The translations under genes and the position numbers were made by a program. The notes beneath the pieces were generated by a model. The model saw only the letters and a list, made by a program, of their open reading frames with translations, did not search any database and was not told the DNA's origin. Of a stretch of 64,000 nt of DNA, positions 25,554-33,148 are shown one piece after another; positions within the stretch are counted from its first letter, which is position 1, and each line of letters opens with the position of its first letter. The DNA comes from UBA10649 sp963755335 (GTDB lineage: Bacteria; Actinomycetota; Actinomycetes; S36-B12): positions 1 through 64,000 of the forward strand of contig CAVWJW010000003.1 in the NCBI GenBank assembly GCA_963755335.1, given 5' to 3'.

Positions 25554-27008
25554 GTGCAGGTGGCCGCGCAGACGACAGCGAGCGTTGGACGCCGGGCCGG
25601 AGCGGTCGTCGCGGTGGTGGCGGTGCTGCTGGTGGCGGTGCTGCCGGTGGACTCCCCGGGGTGGGTGGCGGTCTCGCTGGGCACGGATCTGGTCGCCGTG
25701 CTGGTGTTCCTGGTCGCCGCGATTCGGATGCCGGCTCGGGCGCGGAGCGTGTGGTGGCCGCTGTGGCTGTACGCGGCGCTGACGGCGGCCGCGGATGTCA
25801 CCTACGACGTGCTGCAGTACCACTTCGAGATCACCCCGTTCCCCAGCGTCGCGGATCTGCTCTACTTCGCCGCATACGTGCCGCTGATCGTCGCGCTGGT
25901 CAAGTTGATGCGCCAGCGGCAGCGGGTGTGGGACCGGCCGGCGTGGATCGACTCCGCGGTGATCCTGCTCGCCTCGATCTCGGTCGCGGCCATGTTCGTA
26001 CTGCTGCCGATGGCCGCGCAGTCCACGACCGCCGACCTGAGCAGCGTCCTGTCGCTGGCCTACCCGGTGGTGGACCTGGTCGTGCTGGCGATCTTGATCC
26101 GGCTGATGGTCGGCGGCGGCCGCCCGATGACCGCGCTGACGCTGCTGACCGCATCGATCGTCGTCACCCTGACCGCGGACCTGCTCTACAACGGCCTGGT
26201 CGTCAACGGCGTCGTGGAGGATGCACCCGGCTGGCTGGAAGCCGTCTATACCGCGGGTGTGGTGCTGATCGCCGCCGCCGCCACCGACCCGGGTGCCCCG
26301 GTCATCGGCACCCCGTCCCCAGTTCAAGGCGCGGTCATGTCCCGGCCCCGCACGTTGGCCCTGGGCATCGGCGCGCTGACCGCCCCGCTCCTGCTGGCGC
26401 TGGGCACCAGGGACGACGCGAATCCGGGGGTGTTCTTCCTCGCGATCGCCTCCATCGTCGTGAACGTCCTGGTGATCTGGCGGATCATGCTTTTGATGTC
26501 CACCGTGCGGCGCCAGTCCGACCGCCTGGCCGAGCTGTCCCGCACCGACGCCCTGACCGGCCTGCCGAACCGCCGCTCCTGGGACTTCCAGCTCATGCGC
26601 GCCGTCGAGGAAGCCCGCACCGCCGACCAGCCGCTGACTATCGCGATGGCCGACCTCGACCACTTCAAGGAGTACAACGACGCCCTCGGCCACCTCGCCG
26701 GCGACGCCCTGCTCGCCGACTGCGCTCGCCGGTGGCGAGCCGCCCTCGACCCGTCCATCTTCTTGGCCCGTTACGGCGGGGAGGAGTTCGCCGTCATCCT
26801 GCAAGGCGACTGGTCCACCCGCGCTGACGACGCCCTCGACGCCATGCGACGGGCTACCCCGGCCCCGGTCACCGTGTCGGTCGGCTACGCCCGACGCGAC
26901 TACATCGAACCCATCATCACCACCGTCGCCCGCGCCGACGCCGCCCTCTACCAGGCGAAATCCGCCGGGCGCGACCAAGTCCACGAAGCCGAGACCACAC
27001 TCGCCTAG
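25554..27008 (+). CDS. Multi-TM GGDEF diguanylate cyclase
   Basis: 484 aa. About eight to nine membrane helices (residues 10-310), then GGDEF: ELSRTDALTGLPNRRSWDFQ, MADLDHFKEYNDALGH, RYGGEEF, ADAALYQAKSAGRD. The active-site loop is intact. The usual RxxD inhibitory site is absent (DPSI at that position), so product inhibition is not expected. Start GTG 25554 follows CTTGGGG; the open frame extends far upstream without a ribosome site. The membrane sensor type is not recognised. Confidence 0.87.
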   Translation: MQVAAQTTASVGRRAGAVVAVVAVLLVAVLPVDSPGWVAVSLGTDLVAVLVFLVAAIRMPARARSVWWPLWLYAALTAAADVTYDVLQYHFEITPFPSVADLLYFAAYVPLIVALVKLMRQRQRVWDRPAWIDSAVILLASISVAAMFVLLPMAAQSTTADLSSVLSLAYPVVDLVVLAILIRLMVGGGRPMTALTLLTASIVVTLTADLLYNGLVVNGVVEDAPGWLEAVYTAGVVLIAAAATDPGAPVIGTPSPVQGAVMSRPRTLALGIGALTAPLLLALGTRDDANPGVFFLAIASIVVNVLVIWRIMLLMSTVRRQSDRLAELSRTDALTGLPNRRSWDFQLMRAVEEARTADQPLTIAMADLDHFKEYNDALGHLAGDALLADCARRWRAALDPSIFLARYGGEEFAVILQGDWSTRADDALDAMRRATPAPVTVSVGYARRDYIEPIITTVARADAALYQAKSAGRDQVHEAETTLA

Positions 27009-27577
27009 ACCGAGTGCATTCTCGTCGAGCGCCGTGCCGGTCAGGAACTGACGCGCCTCGATCGGGTGCCCTCCCCCATCGGAGCGCTGCCCAGCAGGAC
27101 ACCCCAGTGCGGCTGCCCTAACGTCACCGGTGATGGTGGCGACCCGCCCTGAGGTCGCCGCCATCACCACGACCTGCCCGTCACACCCCCTCGGTGACCA
27201 CGGGCGGACCAGTGGCGATCCTCACCTCTCCCGAGGATCGCCACTGCACCCCCGCCATGAGTCCCGAGATCAGTCGCGTCGCGACGTTTCAGTGCACATC
27301 GTCCGGCATCGCCAGGTACCTCCCAATGCGAAGCCGCCTAGCGCTCACATCACAGCCGCATCCGCCATCCCTAGGACCCGTCGTGCACCGTTGGCTGGAC
27401 CCGGATCGGCGTACGGTGCCCGAAGTGGTTGCACTCGCGCAACGGGAGGAACCACGACAGTTCGCGAAGGCGGGTGCGCACGCCCTCCTGCACCCGCCCT
27501 CGCCGGTCACCCGCTCCCGCTGTCTGCGAAGCATCGCCGGACATCGGCCGCTGCGCGTCGAGAGCTTCATCGGGCAT
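27009..27577. other. 569-bp stretch without a convincing gene
   Basis: A TAACGT box at 27119 precedes a GTG-ATG pair, but the frame that follows (to 27579) encodes a Pro/Arg/Ser-rich peptide with no recognisable fold. I see no other gene. Confidence 0.4.
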
Positions 27578-27617
27578 GACGAAGCCCTCAAAACGGGGGT
27601 GAGTCGAGGGCTTCGTC
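27578..27617. terminator. Hairpin
   Basis: Perfect 12-bp arms GACGAAGCCCTC and GAGGGCTTCGTC with a 16-nt loop that contains AAAA. Possible bidirectional terminator. Confidence 0.5.
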
Positions 27618-27742
27618 GAGGGCCGCGTCGTCAGACCCCAGTGCCGGAGGCTACAGGACTTCGAGTCTGGTGGCGGGGTCTCCATAGGCGTACCTTCGAA
27701 GCGTGGTTGCTGACACGCAACGGGGAGTAGCGGCGCCATAAC

Positions 27743-27787
27743 GCGAAGGCGGGTGCCTCCCCCAGATGTAAGGGCAGCCGCCTTCGC
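27743..27787. terminator. Hairpin of the GAAGGCGGCT family
   Basis: Arms GCGAAGGCGG (27743-27752) and CCGCCTTCGC (27778-27787), loop 25 nt. Stem related to those at 13594 and 15677. Confidence 0.45.
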
Positions 27788-27842
27788 CTGTTAGCCCACC
27801 GCCCCACGTGGCCGCATGGGGTGCGACGGATGATGCGCGTAG

Positions 27843-28019
27843 GCCGTCGTCGAGCGCCCGCCACCAACGCTTTGGGTCTTCAACCTTGAGCCCGCCGATC
27901 CGGTCGCCTACCGGCCCGGCACCATGCTCGACTGGCGCCGGTTCAACAAGCCGGAGCGGATGTGGACGGCGCTGGTCAACTACCGGTGTCGTCCCGGGAC
28001 GAGGTTGTTTGTCGATTGA
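27843..28019 (+). pseudogene. Protein-like fragment
   Basis: An open frame of 58 codons directly after a TAG, reading LWVFNLEPADPVAYRPGTML and DWRRFNKPERMWTALVNYR, has protein-like composition but no start near its 5' end (only ATG 27924). It is probably the tail of a lost gene. No family recognised. Confidence 0.3.
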
Positions 28020-28209
28020 CGGAGTCCTCGATTCTTGTACACATCGAAGATGCTGTCGAATTGAATGACGGCTCTCGGCGGGTCGCTCCCGACGCCTTCG
28101 CCGCGGCCCACGGTGCTCGGCGCGTGGATTTGGGGCCGAGGGGCTTGGACCCGGCGCCGGACACCAGGTGGTGGGCCTCCTCGCGGCGGGTATGACGACC
28201 TGTCGCCCT

Positions 28210-28443
28210 TCAGGCCGGATGCAGCGGCTCCGGCGAGGGGGTCAGGGGATCGTCTAGTTCGCCACCGGCCCCGAGTACTAAGGACGTGGCAGGGGCGGAG
28301 AAGCCATGGTGGTCGGCGAGCAATCGCGCCAAGTGCTCCTGACGTTCCCCGGGCTGCGCGGCACCTGCGGTTACATCGGGTCGATGCCGCCTGGAACCGC
28401 TCCAGGTCAGTGCTGCATCACGCACCATCGCTGCCAGCCGCAT
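28210..28443 (-). CDS. 77-aa protein with HLARLLADHHGFSA motif, copy 2
   Basis: Carries ERQEHLARLLADHHGFSA, shared with the small frame at 20260-20433 through mostly synonymous codon changes. The flanking residues of the two proteins are unrelated. Start uncertain. Function unknown. It lies in a 1.6-kb gap between two cyclase genes; the rest of the gap (28020-28643) shows only the ribosome site GGGGAGGGGG of the next gene. Confidence 0.4.
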   Translation of the reverse strand: MRLAAMVRDAALTWSGSRRHRPDVTAGAAQPGERQEHLARLLADHHGFSAPATSLVLGAGGELDDPLTPSPEPLHPA

Positions 28444-28643
28444 AGCGACCTCCGTTGTGCCATCCAGCGCTCGTGGCGTAACTCGCCCGCTCCTTCGAAG
28501 TATCGGCCGAGTTGCGGGGAACTCGCTTCAGCCTGACCCACACTGGCTGGGATCGCTGCGAACGAACGCGGGACATTGCCGAGGCGGCTCAGGTGTTCCG
28601 TTGCGGCTATCCGGGCCGATACCAGACTTAGGGGAGGGGGCTG

Positions 28644-30677
28644 ATGATGCCCGGTGTGAGGCCGTCGCTGTGGCGTCCAAGCGCTTTCGCGGCTACCTGG
28701 CAGCTGACCACGTGGGTGGGCTTGTCCGTGTGTTTGGCCTCGGTCACCATGCAAGGGACTGAGGAGCTGCGGGCGATGGGTGCCCCGTTTGCCATGGTGG
28801 TCGCTGTCATCATCCTCAGCGAGCTCCGCCCGGTGGTGATGACCAGGCTCGACGGGAACCCGGTCTCGATTTCGCTCGCCTTCATCTTCGCCGCCTTGTA
28901 TGTGTGGGGCCTGGCGCCGGCCGTGGTGCTGATGGCCGGGTCGGTGATCATCTCGGAGGTGCTGCAGCGCAAACCCCTGTGGAAGCTCCTGTTCAACGTC
29001 GGCCAGTACACGATCTGTCTGACCGCCGCCTGGTTGGTACTGCGGGTCGCGGGAGTCGCCACCAACAGGCTGACCGTTGTCGGCCTGATCGTGGTCGTGG
29101 TCTCGTGGGCGGTGTTCCACCTTGTCAATCTCGCCCTGGTCGCCGGCATGGCCAGGTCGGCGGGACAGACCTGGTGGAGCTCGTTCAGCGACGAGTTCTG
29201 GTTCTACACGGTCTCGGTACTGGCCGTGCTCGCCCTGTCGCCGATCATCGCGGCGGTGCTGCTGTCGGACTCCAACGCCTGGCTCCTGCTGCCGCTGCTC
29301 CTAGTCCCGCTGCTCGCTGTGCAGCGCGCCGCCGAGATGTCCCGAGAGAACGAGCACCAGGCGCTGCATGATCCGCTCACCGGCCTGCCGAACCGCGCCC
29401 TGCTCGCCGACCGCATCGACCAGGCCCTCGCCCGAGGGCTACGCACCGACGGCGCGGTCGCCGTCTTGTTCCTGGACGTCGACCTCTTCAAGGTGGTGAA
29501 CGACAGCCTCGGGCACGCGGCTGGGGACCGACTGCTGCGCGAAATCGGCGCCCGTCTGGGTCGCCTGCTACGCGCCGGGGACACCTTGGCGCGGTTCGGT
29601 GGCGACGAGTTCGTCATCGTCTGCGAGGACCAGACAATCGACGAGGTGCCGGCGCTTGCCGATCGCGTCAGCGAGGCCCTCGCGGACCCCTTCGAGTTCG
29701 AAGGGCGGACCGTCACGGTGACCGCCAGCGTCGGCATCGCCCTGGCCCAAGGGACAACAGACGCGGGCACAATGCTGCGCGACGCCGACGCCGCGATGTA
29801 CCGCGCGAAGGCCGCTGGCCGCGACCGGGCCGTGGTCTTCGACGAGGGCATGCATGAAGACGCGGCACAACGGCTGGAAGCCGAATTCGGCTTGCGTCGT
29901 GCATTGGATAATGGCGAGCTGCAGGTTCACTACCAACCCGTAGTGGACGCACGCTCCGGCTTGACCGTGGGGTTCGAGGCCCTCGTCCGCTGGAATCATC
30001 CCGAATTTGGCCTGCTACCACCCGACAGGTTCATCCCCGTCGCCGAGGAGACCGGCCTGATCGTCGCGCTGGGTGAATGGGTGCTTCGGGAGGCCGTCCG
30101 CCAGGTCGCCGCCTGGCGCTCCGCCGCCGTAGCCCACACCGACGTCTGGGTGGCGGTCAACCTGTCCGCCCGCCAGCTGCGCGCGCCGCACCTGGTCACC
30201 ACGCTGGCCGACTGCCTGAGCGAAGTCGGCGTGCCCGCCAGCGTGCTTCACCTCGAGATCACCGAATCGGTCATCATGGATGACCTCCCCCGGACGAAGG
30301 AGACACTCGAGGCGATCAGGGACCTCGGGGTCCTGATGGCCATCGACGACTTCGGCACCGGCTACTCGTCCCTCTCCTATCTGAGGCGTCTGCCGGTGAG
30401 CACCATCAAGATCGACCGCTCGTTCGTAGACGCGCTGGACGGCCCCGACGCGTCCGCGACGACGCTGGTCGACGCCATCGTCAGCATGGCGCACGCCCTG
30501 GGCATGGAAGCAATCGCCGAAGGAGTCGAGACACCCGACCAGCTGCGCACCCTGCGTGAACTAGGTGTCCACTTGTCGCAAGGCTACCTGTGGTCCCGTC
30601 CCCTCCCCAGCGGCCAGGCCACCGACTGGCTTCGCCACGACAACGCCCTACCGGAACTCGACAGCACGCCCACATAG
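28644..30677 (+). CDS. Multi-TM GGDEF-EAL protein
   Basis: 677 aa. About seven to eight membrane helices (residues 15-235), linker ENEHQALHDPLTGLPNR, then GGDEF with RFGGDEF and inhibitory site RAGD. The EAL domain is complete: FEALVRWNHP, VNLSARQL, LEITESVIMDD, IDDFGTGYSSLSYL, IKIDRSF, IAEGVETPDQL, LSQGYLWSRP. Every residue known for catalysis in both domains seems present, so it may make or break c-di-GMP. Two adjacent ATGs (28644, 28647) follow GGGGAGGGGG. It stands alone. Confidence 0.92.
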   Translation: MMPGVRPSLWRPSAFAATWQLTTWVGLSVCLASVTMQGTEELRAMGAPFAMVVAVIILSELRPVVMTRLDGNPVSISLAFIFAALYVWGLAPAVVLMAGSVIISEVLQRKPLWKLLFNVGQYTICLTAAWLVLRVAGVATNRLTVVGLIVVVVSWAVFHLVNLALVAGMARSAGQTWWSSFSDEFWFYTVSVLAVLALSPIIAAVLLSDSNAWLLLPLLLVPLLAVQRAAEMSRENEHQALHDPLTGLPNRALLADRIDQALARGLRTDGAVAVLFLDVDLFKVVNDSLGHAAGDRLLREIGARLGRLLRAGDTLARFGGDEFVIVCEDQTIDEVPALADRVSEALADPFEFEGRTVTVTASVGIALAQGTTDAGTMLRDADAAMYRAKAAGRDRAVVFDEGMHEDAAQRLEAEFGLRRALDNGELQVHYQPVVDARSGLTVGFEALVRWNHPEFGLLPPDRFIPVAEETGLIVALGEWVLREAVRQVAAWRSAAVAHTDVWVAVNLSARQLRAPHLVTTLADCLSEVGVPASVLHLEITESVIMDDLPRTKETLEAIRDLGVLMAIDDFGTGYSSLSYLRRLPVSTIKIDRSFVDALDGPDASATTLVDAIVSMAHALGMEAIAEGVETPDQLRTLRELGVHLSQGYLWSRPLPSGQATDWLRHDNALPELDSTPT

Positions 30678-30944
30678 GTTCGAGATGCACGTCAACGCAC
30701 TCTGAATCGTTGACGGAGCCCGTCCAAAATGCGCAACAATGCACACGGAATACCCATGCGCCAGGCTTGCGCACCACAAGCTGACGGCCCCAGTTCGTGA
30801 CACCGACGGGGGCCTGGTCCTCAACCGCGACATGGCGGCGGGCTCGGCCACCGCACGCGGATAACGCCCACCGAAGCCCGACGCGTGACGAGTCCGTCAC
30901 GGCACGATCCGGACCCGAACCGCGCCGTACCGTTAGCGGCGGCA

Positions 30945-31292
30945 ATGGACACTCTGCGAGGGGCCGTCGTGATCGCGATCGTGAAGGACGGGGTCACGCA
31001 GTGCCCGGCCTGCGTCGGGGCGCGATTCCTCGGGTCCGTCGACATGTACTACCGGCAGCCGATGCCGCGTCTTCGCATGATCGCCAACTCGGCCATGAGC
31101 ATCACCTTGAGCATCGCGCTCAACCCACCCACCCGGATATCGCTGGTCTCCCGCACGCCCGACGGCAGAGTGCTTACCCAGTCGACGACCACGTCCGCAT
31201 ACCTCGGGCCACCCGAAGGTGTGGAGCTGATCTGCCAGTCCTGCTCCCTTTCACTCCTGCGCCCATTGGGCGTTCACCTCGACCTGAAGTAG
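30945..31292 (+). CDS. Hypothetical protein with two CxxC knuckles
   Basis: 115 aa. One CPAC near residue 20 and one CQSC near residue 100 bracket a beta-rich segment, suggesting one zinc site holding the two ends together. TACCGT lies 11 nt before ATG 30945, so the leader would be only about 5 nt; no ribosome site. Not recognised. It is one of several small Cys-rich proteins in the element. Confidence 0.6.
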   Translation: MDTLRGAVVIAIVKDGVTQCPACVGARFLGSVDMYYRQPMPRLRMIANSAMSITLSIALNPPTRISLVSRTPDGRVLTQSTTTSAYLGPPEGVELICQSCSLSLLRPLGVHLDLK

Positions 31293-32099
31293 CCACGCGC
31301 GCACCTCCTAGACGCATAGACATGCCGGCCCCGAGTCCCGCCCAACCCTGTTGGGGTGAACCATGACGGCCTGCCCATTCCGGGTGACCCTCACGTTGTT
31401 GGCGCATGTCCAAGGCATGGCGTCATCCCCGCGATAGCCGCGGGCCTAGTGCAGGTGCCTGTGTCAGTACGAACGCTGATCCCGTCCCGTCAGAACCTGA
31501 TCCGGGTACGCCTCAACCTCCTGCACTAGGTCGACGCCAGCCATGACGAAAGCCCCAAGCATGTGGCACAGCCGAAAGTGAAACCGGCCGGGATCGACTC
31601 GATTCCGCCTCCGTGTTCGCCCCAATCCGGTAAGCATGGGCGGCTTCGGAACGTCTGAACGAGGGCGCTCGAGTGGTGCCGCTCCAGCTCCAGTTCCGCC
31701 AGGGACCTCATCCTCGGGGCGCTGATTCCGGCGGCGTTGGTGACGGGTGTGCGGCGTGCAACGCGGATGAAGATCTGGATCGCAAAGCTTCGGAGATCGA
31801 GCGTCTCGAGATGCCCGAATCTTCAATCTCGTCTAGAACGCCGGATGCCTGGGGGTTAGGTTCCGTGCGGAAATTGACCACGTACCAGACGCCACGGCCG
31901 GTGGAACACAACCGAATCGGCTGCTACACCAGGTTCGCGCGAAGTCCGACGCCTCGCACCGACACGGGTTAGTCGGGCGCCGGCTCGACTCGCGTCGCGC
32001 AGATGCGAGGTACCGACCGTTCGAATATCGTTGAGGTAGGTGAGAGGGCATTTCCTTCTCCGTTCGCGGGGGTCGCGGGCGCTTATCGCGGGAGGGCTG
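31293..32099. other. 807-bp stretch without a confident gene
   Basis: Minus-strand frames at 31526-31711 (contains FTFGCATC) and 31708-31911 (contains SGISRRSISEALRS, somewhat HTH-like) have partly protein-like sequence but lack ribosome sites and overlap each other. They could be pieces of a decayed regulator. Confidence 0.35.
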
Positions 32100-32285
32100 G
32101 ACATGGGCACGACATCGACCACAGAACCAATGATCAATGCAACGTCATCAATGACAATCCACAGATCAACGAATCCAATGATCACCATCCACAACCATCC
32201 AGATCAACGATCACAAGCACACGAATCACATCGCCAACGACCATCACCACAGAACCTGAACGACACGATCCAATTCACTATCCGG
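32100..32285. other. AT-rich segment with short direct repeats, oriT candidate
   Basis: About 185 bp clearly poorer in GC than everything around it. It contains repeated words: AGATCAACGA twice, AATGATCA twice, CCACAGAACC twice, several ATCA/TGATCA. It lies immediately upstream of the relaxase. MobF relaxases are usually next to their AT-rich, repeat-bearing origin of transfer, so this is the best oriT candidate; a control or replication region is the alternative. Confidence 0.45.
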
Positions 32286-32313
32286 CTTGGAATCCGGATT
32301 CGCGGTGGTCGCG

Positions 32314-32700
32314 ATGACGGCGCATGCGAAGGTGACGACGATGGCGCATTCGGCGTCGGGGATGGCTCAAGTCTGGTACCGGGTGACCGGCTCGACGGGG
32401 GTGGCGAACCGTCAGGTCGCCTACCGGGTCGGCAACGGCGACACCGATGCGCGTCGGGTGCGGTTCGTCGGCGCGGGTGCGACGGCGCAGCTGACGGGCT
32501 TCCGGCCGGGTGAGCTCGTCGCTGGCGAGTGGGACCTGGCGCTGATCGAGCGGGCGTTCTCCGGGGAGTATCTGACGCACGGGGTGAAGACGCGGCGGTC
32601 GCAGTTCGCCCGCGTCCCGGCTGCACCGGTCCACCGGGCGATCACCGAAGCACTCGACGCTGCGGGCCTCGACGCGCACGGAGGTGTTCACGTCGCGTGA
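32314..32700 (+). CDS. MobF relaxase, N-terminal piece (frame 1)
   Basis: First of three overlapping frames that together encode a TrwC/TraA-like relaxase-helicase. This piece (MTAHAKVTTMAHSASGMAQV...) includes the region where the catalytic Tyr lies in MobF proteins (WYRVTGS is the candidate) and ends with frame change after GLDAH. The following frame continues the protein as VFTSRDAAAWWRAL. An in-frame TTG at 32287 is an alternative start. On its own it could not nick DNA. Confidence 0.7.
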   Translation: MTAHAKVTTMAHSASGMAQVWYRVTGSTGVANRQVAYRVGNGDTDARRVRFVGAGATAQLTGFRPGELVAGEWDLALIERAFSGEYLTHGVKTRRSQFARVPAAPVHRAITEALDAAGLDAHGGVHVA

Positions 32701-33148
32701 CGCGGCCGCGTGGTGGCGAGCCCTCACCCGCGCCGCCAACGGTGACCGTTCCGTGTCGTTCCTGACAGCGTCGGGTTCGGTGCGCGCCGCGACCCGGGCC
32801 GGCTCAACAGTGGACGCGGATCGGCTGCATGAACTGCTGGGGGCGGTGGTGCGCGAACGTGTGACCGGACCGATCCTGGTTCGCGGTCGAAAGACGGACG
32901 CGGCGACGCAGCTGGACCTGCGCGACCTGGAGCTCGAAACGTTGACCGACATCGAGCTCGGTTCTCGCGTCTGGCAGGCGGCCAGTGACGCGGCCGGGAA
33001 GCACGAGCCGGCCGGTAACGCAGGGTACGAGTTGACGCTCACGTTGCCGAAGTCATTCAGCCTCTACGCGATCACCGGCGACCCGACCGACCAGGGCCTG
33101 TGGATGGACGCGATGGAGGCCGCCGCGACCCGCGCCCTGGAGCGCTGA
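32684..33148 (+). CDS. MobF relaxase, middle piece (frame 2)
   Basis: Continues the relaxase domain: DAAAWWRALTRAANGDRSVS and the MobF core strand YELTLTLPKSFSLYAI (compare DLTFSAPKSVSL in TrwC). GTG 32684 overlaps the end of the first frame. The TGA (33146-33148) overlaps the ATG of the third frame (TGATG), so reinitiation is physically possible. Whether this is a real split or an indel is unresolved. Confidence 0.65.
   Translation: MFTSRDAAAWWRALTRAANGDRSVSFLTASGSVRAATRAGSTVDADRLHELLGAVVRERVTGPILVRGRKTDAATQLDLRDLELETLTDIELGSRVWQAASDAAGKHEPAGNAGYELTLTLPKSFSLYAITGDPTDQGLWMDAMEAAATRALER

Noticed and set aside
25509..27170. Long minus-strand open frame (553 codons) opposite the multi-TM GGDEF gene
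   Set aside because: It is the mirror of a high-GC gene: His/Gly/Gln/Asp-rich, no known fold, no ribosome site. The plus strand encodes a clear GGDEF protein.
27130..27579. Plus-strand frame after a TAACGT box
   Set aside because: Good-looking -10 box, but the spacing to ATG is 8 nt (5 to GTG) and the peptide is a Pro/Arg/Ser-rich low-complexity sequence.
31355..31390. Partial similarity (TTGGGGTGAACCATGACGG) to the att core
   Set aside because: Too many mismatches and no neighbouring element-end sequence; probably chance.
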